Of a stretch of 13,934 bases of DNA, positions 6,369 through 13,135 are shown in pieces. The stretch spans positions 1-13,934 of the forward strand of contig DASYXA010000078.1 in NCBI GenBank assembly GCA_035935465.1. Reading direction: 5' to 3'. This stretch comes from UBA4735 sp035935465. GTDB taxonomy: Bacteria; Chloroflexota; Limnocylindria; P2-11E. The notes below the pieces were generated by a model. That model searched no databases. It saw only the letters and a list, made by a program, of their open reading frames with translations, and was not told the origin of the DNA. A program made the translations under genes and the position numbers. Each line of letters starts with the position of its first letter. Position 1 is the stretch's first letter.

Positions 6369-8018
6369 ATGCGCCCGCTCGCCGTGGCCGTGGCCACCTC
6401 CGTGCTGCTCGCGACGATCGCCCGGCCGGGGATGGCCACGACGGGGGATCTGATCGTCCAGGTCGACGGCCTCGTGAAGAGCTTCCCCGGCGACACCGGC
6501 GTGTACATCGCTGACCCGCTTGCCGCGCAGCCGCTGTACACCCACGACGCGGACGTTCCGTTCATCACGGCGTCGCTCTACAAGCTGGGCATCCTGGCGC
6601 ACGCGGAGAGCCTGGTCGATGCCGGCACGCTGAGGTACACGGACACCATCGAGATCCAGCCGGAGGACATCACCGAGGATGGCTCGTACGAGCTGTCCGG
6701 CACCGTCATGACCGTCGATCAGGCGCTCGAGGCGATGATCACGATCTCCGACAACGGCACGGCGCTCGCGTTCTGGCATCAGCTCGGACCGGACAACATC
6801 AACGCGACCCTCCGGCGGCTGGGGCTCACCGACTTTCACATCGCGAGCGACGACAACGACGACAACACCGCGACCGCGCGCGTCATCGGTCAGTACTTCA
6901 CGCTCCTCGCCCAGCGGAAGCTCGTCTCCGCCGCCGCCTCGGACCGGATGCTCGCGCGCCTCGAGCGGCAGACGATCAACGACCGGCTGCCGTCCCAGCT
7001 GCCGCCGGGGACCGTCGTCGCGCACAAGACCGGCAATCTCGGGTTCGCCACGCACGACGCGGGGATCATCTACACGAAGTCGGGTCCGCGCGTCGTCGTC
7101 GGCATGACCGCGAACTCGAGCGAGGAGGAGGCCGTGCAGCTCCTCGGCGGCCTCGGCGCGCTCGTCTATTCGGCCGTCCTCGAGCCCCCGGCGAACGCGC
7201 GCTACCGGCTGCCGACCGCGACGCTCCAGTACGACGCCGGCTCGGCGCAGACGCTCTCGATCCCGGTGACGAACTCCGGCTCCAAGGCCTGGGTCGGCAC
7301 CGGCGCCGGCAGCGTGCGGCTGATCTGGGAGATCCGCGACACCACCAAGCAGCTCGTCGCCTCGTCGCCGGCCCCGATCGCGCTCCCTGCCCTTGCGCCC
7401 GCCGCGACGACGATCGTGCGCATCGCGTTCTCCGCCCCCACGGCCGTCGGCGGCTACACGATGACCGTCGGGCTCGCCGACGCGAACGGGGTCGGGCTCG
7501 CGTCGGCCGGCGCGGGGACCGGATCGTTCACGTTCCACGTCCACCCCACCTACCTCGTGACGTCGGTCGCGCGTATCCCGGGGCTCCTGCATCGCAGCGA
7601 GGCCTCGCTCCTCGTCGTCCAGTGGTCGAACCTGCCGGCCGCGGGCGGCGATCCGCGCAGCTACACGCTCTTCTGGCGCGCGATCGATCCGGCGACGAGC
7701 CGGGCGATCGCCTCCGGCAGCTCGCCGCTCGGCGTGAGCGCCGGCACCAGCGGCACGTTCTTCTCGGCGTTCAACGCGCCCGCGCTGCGCGGCACCTACC
7801 GGCTCGCGGTCGAGCTCCGCGAGGCGGGGAAGACCGTGAGCGCGGCGCAGTCGATCACCGTGGAGATCGCGGGCGCGCGGACCTACCCCGACGACCGCGA
7901 TAGCGCCGCCCTACCGGCGCAGCGCACCACGACGCCACGTCCGGGCGGCGCGACGCGGGCACCGCGTCCGTCGCCGAGCGGAACGCCACGCGGCCGGACG
8001 CCCGCGCCGACGCGGTGA
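6369..8018 (+). CDS. Exported beta-lactamase-fold serine hydrolase with Ig-like C-terminal domains
   Basis: A 549-residue secreted or surface protein. Residues 1-23 look like a signal peptide (R2, hydrophobic LAVAVATSVLLATIA, likely cleavage after PGMA). The domain at about 28-272 belongs to the class A beta-lactamase/penicillin-binding superfamily, with the active-site tetrad Ser69-Leu-Tyr-Lys72, the Ser127-Asp-Asn129 loop and Lys220-Thr-Gly222. The stretch where class A enzymes carry the deacylating Glu166 reads DDNDDNTATARVIGQYF and has no obvious ExxLN, so the enzyme may be a DD-peptidase-like or other acyl-serine hydrolase rather than a drug-inactivating lactamase. Two beta-rich segments (about 278-391 and 395-501) look Ig-like, perhaps for cell-wall or carbohydrate contact. 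The tail (510-549) is Thr/Pro/Arg/Gly-rich low complexity. It starts 33 bases after ybeY and could be read from the same transcript. I do not assign a gene symbol. Confidence 0.85.
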   Translation: MRPLAVAVATSVLLATIARPGMATTGDLIVQVDGLVKSFPGDTGVYIADPLAAQPLYTHDADVPFITASLYKLGILAHAESLVDAGTLRYTDTIEIQPEDITEDGSYELSGTVMTVDQALEAMITISDNGTALAFWHQLGPDNINATLRRLGLTDFHIASDDNDDNTATARVIGQYFTLLAQRKLVSAAASDRMLARLERQTINDRLPSQLPPGTVVAHKTGNLGFATHDAGIIYTKSGPRVVVGMTANSSEEEAVQLLGGLGALVYSAVLEPPANARYRLPTATLQYDAGSAQTLSIPVTNSGSKAWVGTGAGSVRLIWEIRDTTKQLVASSPAPIALPALAPAATTIVRIAFSAPTAVGGYTMTVGLADANGVGLASAGAGTGSFTFHVHPTYLVTSVARIPGLLHRSEASLLVVQWSNLPAAGGDPRSYTLFWRAIDPATSRAIASGSSPLGVSAGTSGTFFSAFNAPALRGTYRLAVELREAGKTVSAAQSITVEIAGARTYPDDRDSAALPAQRTTTPRPGGATRAPRPSPSGTPRGRTPAPTR

Positions 8019-8025
8019 TCACCGC
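8012..8025. repeat. 14-bp perfect palindrome at convergent stop codons
   Basis: GCGGTGATCACCGC reads identically on both strands. It contains the TGA of the beta-lactamase-like gene (8016-8018) and, abutting it, the TGA of the convergent ABC permease (complement of 8019-8021). Both proteins therefore end with Arg-stop. No T-tract follows on either strand, so it is not a classical terminator. Confidence 0.6.
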
Positions 8026-8831
8026 CAGCGGCTGAGGATGTTCTCCCGCTGGAACGCGATGCGTGCGAGCAGGAACACGACGGCGTCGCACACGAGCAGG
8101 AAGATGGCCGTGCCCATGAACGATTCGTTGTTCAGGACGACCCGTCCGGTCACCTGCAGGATGCCGATCCCCACGACCGGCACGACGACGAGGCCACCGA
8201 TCTGCTGCGCCACGCGCACGTCGTTCACCCGCGTCGAGATGAGGATCCCGAGGTTGACCGACAGCAGCGTGAGCAGCGGCACCATGATCACGATCGCGAG
8301 GATCCACCGCGGCGCGGTCACCGCCTTCACCGCGGCGGCGCTCCCGAGCAGGCTCACCGACCCGAGGTAGATCCCGTACGCGATCCACGTGACGATGACC
8401 GCCGGGATCGCGGACGCGAGGCTCTTCGCGAGCAGGAGCTCGCCGACCCGCACCGGCGCGGCGAGGAGCGGCTCGAGCGTGCGCGCGGACTTCTCGCCGA
8501 TGACCGAGTAGATCGCGATCGTGAGCGGCACGACCGTCGGGATGAGCATGAACAGGATGAGGAAGTACGTCGCGATGAGTCCTTGCACCGCCTCCTTCGG
8601 ATCGAGGCCGACGACGGCGGGTGACGCGGCGTAGAGCGCGGCGACGTCCTTCTCGCTCGGCGGCACGAGCGCCGCGGTCGCGACGGCGGCGATGCCGGCG
8701 AAGAGGATCACGAGCGGCGGCAGGATCGTCATCCCCACGAGGAGCCGGTTCCCGAGCGACTCGCGCCACTCGCGCACGCAGACCGCGCGCACGATGGTCT
8801 GCCGGTCGGCGGTCGTCGCGAGCGTGCTCAC
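8019..8831 (-). CDS. ABC-2 type exporter permease subunit
   Basis: A 270-residue inner-membrane protein that would form the channel of an ABC-2 type exporter with the ATPase encoded just upstream. Hydrophobic segments lie near residues 31-55, 86-110, 137-158, 176-199, 210-227 and 237-257, the usual six. The cytoplasmic loop GEKSARTLEPLLAAPVRV (112-129), followed by ELLLAKSLAS, is the characteristic ABC-2 coupling-helix motif. The chosen GTG start (8831-8829) overlaps the ATPase stop in a GTGA, with a strong GGAGGG ribosome binding site a few bases before it, so the two are translationally coupled. Relatives include NatB-like sodium/drug exporters, but the substrate cannot be read from sequence. 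The gene ends abutting the convergent beta-lactamase-like gene. Confidence 0.92.
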   Translation of the reverse strand: MSTLATTADRQTIVRAVCVREWRESLGNRLLVGMTILPPLVILFAGIAAVATAALVPPSEKDVAALYAASPAVVGLDPKEAVQGLIATYFLILFMLIPTVVPLTIAIYSVIGEKSARTLEPLLAAPVRVGELLLAKSLASAIPAVIVTWIAYGIYLGSVSLLGSAAAVKAVTAPRWILAIVIMVPLLTLLSVNLGILISTRVNDVRVAQQIGGLVVVPVVGIGILQVTGRVVLNNESFMGTAIFLLVCDAVVFLLARIAFQRENILSRWR

Positions 8832-9754
8832 GTTCCCTCCACCACGCGCAGGTAGACGTCCTCCAGCGAGACCTTGCGGTCGCTGACGTACGCGACCTCG
8901 GCGCCCGCGCCGACGAGCGCCCGCACCACCCGCGGATTCACGAGGAGCGGGTCGGTGCTCTTCACGATGATCGAGCCGTTCTCGGACTGCGCGTCCTTCA
9001 CGCCGTCGACCGCCCTGACCTTCACCAGCAGATCGGCGTGTGGGGACGGCACGATCCGGAACTCCGTCGCGTGGCCGTACAGCTCGGCCCGGAGGTCGGC
9101 CGGCGTGTCGATGCGGATGACGCTGCGGCGGAAGAACGCGATGCGATCGCACAGCCGGTCGGCCTCATCGAGGTTGTGGGTGCAGAGGAAGACCGTGCGG
9201 CCCTCGCCGCGGATCTGGGTGATGAACTCGCGCACCGTGCGCGCGGCGTCGGGGTCGAGGCCGGTCGTCGGCTCGTCGAGGAAGATGATCCGCGGCTCGT
9301 GGATCGCGGCGCGCGCGATGGCCATCTTCTGCTTCATCCCGCGCGAGAACGTCGCCACGGCTTCCGTCCGTCGATCCCAGAGTCCCATGAGCCGTAGGTA
9401 GCGCTCGGTCTGTGAGCGCGCGACCGCCGGGCCCAGGCCGAACAGCGCGGCGAAGAAGAGCAGGTTGTCCTCCGCGGACTGGCGCTCGTACAGGCCGGGT
9501 TGCTCGGTGAGGATCCCGACCGACGCCCGGATCCGCTCGTCCTCCGCCCCGAGGCGGAAGCCCGCGACCTCGGCCCGGCCGCTCGTCGGCGCGATGAGCG
9601 CGCAGAGGAGCCGCAGGGTCGTCGTCTTGCCCGCGCCGTTCGGACCGAGGAACCCGAAGACCTCGCCCTCGCGGACCTCGAGGTCGAGGTCCAGGACGGC
9701 GGTCAGGCGATCGAATCGCTTCGTGAGGCGGTCGGTGCGGAGCACGACTCCCAT
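8828..9754 (-). CDS. ABC transporter ATP-binding protein
   Basis: A 308-residue ATPase of the DrrA/NatA/CcmA-like exporter group that powers the ABC-2 permease encoded by the next gene. All motifs are intact: Walker A GPNGAGKT (37-44), Q-loop Gln85 in TEQPGLYE, signature FSRGMKQK (136-143), Walker B IIFLDEPTTGLDP (156-168), and H-loop His193 in CTHNLDEADRLCDRI. The region after about 215 is the C-terminal extension common in this group, ending VSLEDVYLRVVEG. The ATG at 9754 is the only sensible start; the ribosome binding site is weak. The gene is divergent from the histidine kinase gene with only about 20-40 bases between start codons, so their promoters must overlap each other or the coding sequences. 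Confidence 0.95.
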   Translation of the reverse strand: MGVVLRTDRLTKRFDRLTAVLDLDLEVREGEVFGFLGPNGAGKTTTLRLLCALIAPTSGRAEVAGFRLGAEDERIRASVGILTEQPGLYERQSAEDNLLFFAALFGLGPAVARSQTERYLRLMGLWDRRTEAVATFSRGMKQKMAIARAAIHEPRIIFLDEPTTGLDPDAARTVREFITQIRGEGRTVFLCTHNLDEADRLCDRIAFFRRSVIRIDTPADLRAELYGHATEFRIVPSPHADLLVKVRAVDGVKDAQSENGSIIVKSTDPLLVNPRVVRALVGAGAEVAYVSDRKVSLEDVYLRVVEGT

Positions 9755-9774
9755 GGCCGGAAAGCGTAGTGGCT

Positions 9775-11460
9775 ATGCCTCACAATTCCCTGATGACGGC
9801 GGCATCCGAAACCGATACGCAACGGAAGCTCTCGGAGCTGTCCTTCCTCCGTGAGATCGCCCAGCTGGCCTCCTCGACACGCGACTGGGACGAGATGCTG
9901 CGGATCGTCATCGACCGCACCACCGATGCGATGCGCGCCGAGGTCTCCTCCCTCTATCTCGTCGAACGGCGTGAGGGCCTGCTGCGGCTCGTCGCGAGCA
10001 ACGGACTGAACCCGCGCGCGATCGGCAAGGCCACCCTCCGGCTCGGCGAAGGGATCACCGGCTGGGTCGCGAACGCGCGGGTGCCGCTCACCGTGCGCGA
10101 CGTGCATGCCGAGCCGCGCTGGAAGGTCGTTCCGTCGGTCGACGTCGATCGCTTCACCTCGATGCTCAGCGTGCCGCTCGTCATCCGCGACGAGGTCATC
10201 GGCGTGATGAACGTCCAGACGGTCGAGCTGCGCGAGTTCGAGCGCGGTGAGATCGACTTCCTCCAGACGATCGCGAACCAGGTCGCCGGGATCATCGAAA
10301 AGAGCCGGCTGCAGCGCGACGCCGAGCGGAAGCTGCGCGAGGTCTCGGCGCTGTTCGAGGTCTCGAACGTCCTCACCTCGACGCTCGAGCTCGATGAGGT
10401 GCTCGGGCTCGTCGTCGACCGGCTCGTCCGGGTGTATCCGGGCGCGTCCGGCGGGATCCTGCTCCGCGACGAGACCGGCGAATCGGTGCTTCGCGCGAGC
10501 TCCGGATCGCTGCCGCGCTCGGCCCTCGCCGCCGCACGGACCGCGCTCGCGGAGAAGCGGCCGGTCGCGCACGGTGACGGGCTCGCGCTGCCGCTCATCG
10601 CGGGCGACCGGCTCGTCGGCGCGGTCGCGCTCCACGTGCCGGGGCAGGCCGAGTTCGCCGAGACCGAGGTCGCGTTCGTCGGCGCGCTCGCGAACCAGGC
10701 AGCGCTCGCGATCGACAAGGCCTCGCTCTACGCCCTCGAGCGGCGCACGTCGGAGCGGCTGCGCGAGCTCGACCGCGCGCGCTCGGACTTCGTCGCGGTC
10801 GTCACCCACGATCTGCGTACGCCGCTCTCGGTCGTGCGCGGGTACCTCGAGCTCTTCGCCGAGCAGACGAAGAAGAGCAAGAACGGCCACGCGATGCCGC
10901 TCGCCGAGGCCACGTCGCAGGTGGAGCGGCTCGATCAGCTCGTGGACCGGATCCTCGCGTCGGTGAAGGATGACCGTCCGGATATCCAGGTGCGACGCAC
11001 GCGGTTCGACCTGCGCGCGGGTCTGGTGAGCGCGGTGCGCGAGATGGCGCCGATGGCCAGGAAGCACACGCTGCGCGGTCCGCGCGCGGGTGCGCCGCTC
11101 TGGGCGCGCGGCGACAAACGCCGGACGGCCGAGGTCGTCGCGGGCCTGGTGCACAACGCGACGAAGTACGCGCCCGAAGGTACCGGGATCGCGGTGTCGG
11201 TGACGACGGAGAAGGACCGCGCGATCGTTCGCGTCGCCGACGGCGGCCCCGGCGTGCCGCCTGAGGACCGCCGGCGCATCTTCGAGCCGTTCGTGCGCCT
11301 CGGCTCGGATGAGATCTCGGGCGCGGGGATCGGACTGTTCTCGTGCCGCCGCGTCGCGGAAGCGCAGGGTGGATCGCTCTGGTACGAGGACCGGCCGAAC
11401 GGCCTGACCGGCAGCGTGTTCGCGTTCAGCGTGCCGCTCGCCCGCGGGGACGATCGATGA
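9775..11460 (+). CDS. Soluble two-GAF sensor histidine kinase
   Basis: A 561-residue cytoplasmic sensor kinase with no membrane segment. It has two tandem GAF domains (about 25-172 and 195-315), a coiled linker (318-336), a dimerisation/phosphoacceptor domain with the H-box VVTHDLRTPLSVVRGYLEL (His345 from this start), and a HATPase domain. The latter shows N-box VHNATKYAPEG (Asn461), G1 VADGGPGVP, F-box RRIFEPFVR and G2 GAGIGLFSCRRVAEAQGG, all intact. GAF domains bind small ligands or sense redox/light; the ligand is unknown here. Candidate starts are GTG 9769, ATG 9775 and ATG 9793; none has a good Shine-Dalgarno, and family homology begins only after residue 15, so the choice is arbitrary. 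The stop overlaps the response-regulator ATG (ATGA), marking a cognate pair. Proximity to the divergent ABC exporter allows, but does not prove, regulation of it. Confidence 0.93.
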   Translation: MPHNSLMTAASETDTQRKLSELSFLREIAQLASSTRDWDEMLRIVIDRTTDAMRAEVSSLYLVERREGLLRLVASNGLNPRAIGKATLRLGEGITGWVANARVPLTVRDVHAEPRWKVVPSVDVDRFTSMLSVPLVIRDEVIGVMNVQTVELREFERGEIDFLQTIANQVAGIIEKSRLQRDAERKLREVSALFEVSNVLTSTLELDEVLGLVVDRLVRVYPGASGGILLRDETGESVLRASSGSLPRSALAAARTALAEKRPVAHGDGLALPLIAGDRLVGAVALHVPGQAEFAETEVAFVGALANQAALAIDKASLYALERRTSERLRELDRARSDFVAVVTHDLRTPLSVVRGYLELFAEQTKKSKNGHAMPLAEATSQVERLDQLVDRILASVKDDRPDIQVRRTRFDLRAGLVSAVREMAPMARKHTLRGPRAGAPLWARGDKRRTAEVVAGLVHNATKYAPEGTGIAVSVTTEKDRAIVRVADGGPGVPPEDRRRIFEPFVRLGSDEISGAGIGLFSCRRVAEAQGGSLWYEDRPNGLTGSVFAFSVPLARGDDR

Positions 11461-12125
11461 CCAGCGTGCTCATCGTCGACGACGACCGCGCCCTGGTCGG
11501 CATGGTCGCGTCGCTCCTCGGTGCCGAGGGCTACGACCTGCTCACCGCGTACGACGGCGAGACGGCGCTCCGCCGGCACGCCGAAGAGCTCCCGGACCTC
11601 GTCATCCTCGACCGCCGCCTGCCAAAGATGAGTGGCGACGAGATCTGCAGGCGCATCCGCGCGACCGCGCCGACGCCGATCCTCATGCTCACCGGCGAGC
11701 GCGGCGAGGACGAGCGGGTGAAGCTCCTCGACCTCGGCGCCGACGATTACCTCGAGAAGCCGTTCGGCCGCAAGGAGCTGCTCGCCCGTGTGCGCGCGCT
11801 CCTCCGCCGCGCCCCGCGCAACAGCGGCCCGGCGACCGCGACCGACATCGGCGGGCTCCTCATCGACGCCCGCGCGCACAGCGCGCGGATGGGCGGGGAC
11901 GAGCTGCCGCTCACCCCGACCGAGTTCCGGCTGCTGGCGGCGCTCGCGATGCGACCCGGCGAGCTCGTCGACCGCACGGCGCTGCTCCGCGCGGGCTGGC
12001 CCGACGAGCGCGATCCGGATCCCGAGTGGCTGAAAGCCCATCTCGCACGGCTGCGCTCGAAGCTCGAGGCCGCCGGCGCGCCCGTCCCGGCCAACGTCAG
12101 GGGCGTCGGCTACAAGCTCGGCTAG
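11457..12125 (+). CDS. OmpR/PhoB-family response regulator
   Basis: A 222-residue two-domain DNA-binding regulator, the likely phosphorylation partner of the overlapping histidine kinase. The receiver domain (1-118) has the acidic pocket Asp8-Asp9, phosphoacceptor Asp52 in VILDRRLPKMSG, Thr79 and Lys101 in LEKPFG. The winged-helix domain (about 128-222) shows LTPTEFRLLAALAMRPGELV, then HLARLRSKLE and the terminal VRGVGYKLG. Length and all key residues are normal. The ATG at 11457 forms an ATGA overlap with the kinase stop, and GGGGA seven bases upstream is a fair ribosome binding site. In the recognition region, DPDPEWLKAHLARLRSKLE replaces the more usual VDVHIRRLRKKL, so its DNA target may differ from standard OmpR-type boxes. 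Confidence 0.95.
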   Translation: MTSVLIVDDDRALVGMVASLLGAEGYDLLTAYDGETALRRHAEELPDLVILDRRLPKMSGDEICRRIRATAPTPILMLTGERGEDERVKLLDLGADDYLEKPFGRKELLARVRALLRRAPRNSGPATATDIGGLLIDARAHSARMGGDELPLTPTEFRLLAALAMRPGELVDRTALLRAGWPDERDPDPEWLKAHLARLRSKLEAAGAPVPANVRGVGYKLG

Positions 12126-12160
12126 ACCCGCCTCGCGGCTCGACAACGACCTAGCATGTG

Positions 12161-12902
12161 ATGGTGTTTCGGCGCGATATTCGCCCTGAGCCCGTCCAAC
12201 GTTCGTCAGTCATCTTCATGGACGAGACGGGTGCCGTGAAGTCGGATCGCATCTTCGCCGTCGGAATCCTCAAGTGTCCGAGTCCGGCGGTTGTGCAGCG
12301 GCCCTTTCAGGTCATGCGCGACAAGAACCACTTCTACCAGGAGTTGAAGTGGAACGAACTGAACCGGAGAGGTCTCCTTCCGGTCTATCGGGAGGCGGTG
12401 GACTGCTTCTTCAGGTGCGGTGAAGCGACTTTCGCTTCGTTCGTCGCCGACAAAGCAACGCGCTGATCCGGTCGCCCGGTTCGGCGATCACTGGAGGGCC
12501 TACGAACGGCTTGCGTCGCAGCTCGTCATCGGTAACGTGCTGCCGCACGAATACGTCACCGTGCTCGCGGATGAGTACTCAACGCCCGCACACGTGACGT
12601 TCGAGGAGGACTTCCAGAAGCATGTCGAGGATAAGTTCCAGCGCCGCGCGATCATCGGCGTCTGCCGGATGAGGTCAACCGGCGTCGACCTCTTCCAGGT
12701 GCTAGATCTCCTCGTTGGGGCGGTTGCCTACGACTACAAGCTTCAAGCGGGCCTCGTCGACGCCGCGACGAGATCCCCGAAGCGCGAACTACTCATGCAC
12801 ATCTTGGGTGGCTTCGGGATCAAGACCTTCGTTGGTGGCGTGCGCGGGCCGCGCCTGAACGTCGCCGAGTTCGGCCATCCGGCAGCGGTCGGAGGGGCGT
12901 AA
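12161..12902 (+). pseudogene. DUF3800-family protein gene, split by a +1 frameshift
   Basis: The 5' part (frame of 12161) encodes SVIFMDETGAVKSDRIFAVG, the D-E-[ST]-G strand typical of DUF3800 (PF12686, proposed RNase H-like fold, function unproven), then FYQELKWNEL and FVADK, and stops at TGA 12464-12466. The continuation is one frame on: ADPVARFGDHWRAYERLASQL, VLADEYSTP, MRSTGVDLFQVLDLLVGAVAYDY (the conserved L-Q-hDhhhGA acidic motif, here FQVLDLLVGA), and RLNVAEF at the end. Reading AA instead of AAA at 12452-12454 joins the parts as DKQRADPVARFG, giving one protein of about 246 residues. So either a genuine one-base insertion inactivated it, or the assembly has a homopolymer error. GC is visibly lower than in the neighbours and codons such as AGG, AGA and CTA are more frequent, suggesting recent transfer. 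DUF3800 genes often travel on mobile elements; none is recognisable here. Confidence 0.85.
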
Positions 12903-12940
12903 AAAGAGAGCAGCCTGTGGCCCTAGGGGGCAACGGCTGC
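12901..12940 (-). terminator. Rho-independent-like terminator on the minus strand
   Basis: On the minus strand, GCAGCC (12940-12935) pairs with GGCTGC (12915-12910), with an inner GCCC/GGGC pairing (12931-12928 with 12923-12920). This is followed by TCTCTTTTTA. It would end transcripts from the saccharopine dehydrogenase-like gene about 195 bases past its stop, immediately before the DUF3800 coding region. On the plus strand the same hairpin lacks a T-tract. Confidence 0.45.
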
Positions 12941-12992
12941 CTCCCCATTGACGCAGAGCTCGAGAGCCGCGTCAAGCACACGCGATACAGAC

Positions 12993-13010
12993 GTGACGCT
13001 CGACCGTCAC
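12993..13010. repeat. Inverted repeat, 6-bp arms with 6-base loop
   Basis: GTGACG (12993-12998) and CGTCAC (13005-13010) are perfect inverted copies around CTCGAC, in the 233-base gap between the DUF3800 gene and the saccharopine dehydrogenase-like gene. It could be an operator or a transcript hairpin; nothing else in the gap resembles a tRNA or known RNA. Confidence 0.35.
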
Positions 13011-13135
13011 CCAAGCTATCGACGAAGTGTTCGAGACCTGAAACGGTATCGGCGGGGGACGAGACCTGTTCGCAACGGCGGGCATGTACCCGCAGTCCGC
13101 GAATGAGTGAGTTCACGCGGGCATCCGAACGAGCG

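Noticed and set aside
8832..9152. Longer permease start at 9152
   Set aside because: The extra 107 residues overlap the ATPase gene and are Arg/Gly-rich; the GTG at 8831 has a strong GGAGGG site and a GTGA overlap.
12903..13135. Possible tRNA or small RNA in the gap between the DUF3800 and saccharopine dehydrogenase-like genes
   Set aside because: No cloverleaf, T-loop consensus or CCA end is visible; only the two hairpins and the short repeats listed could be supported.
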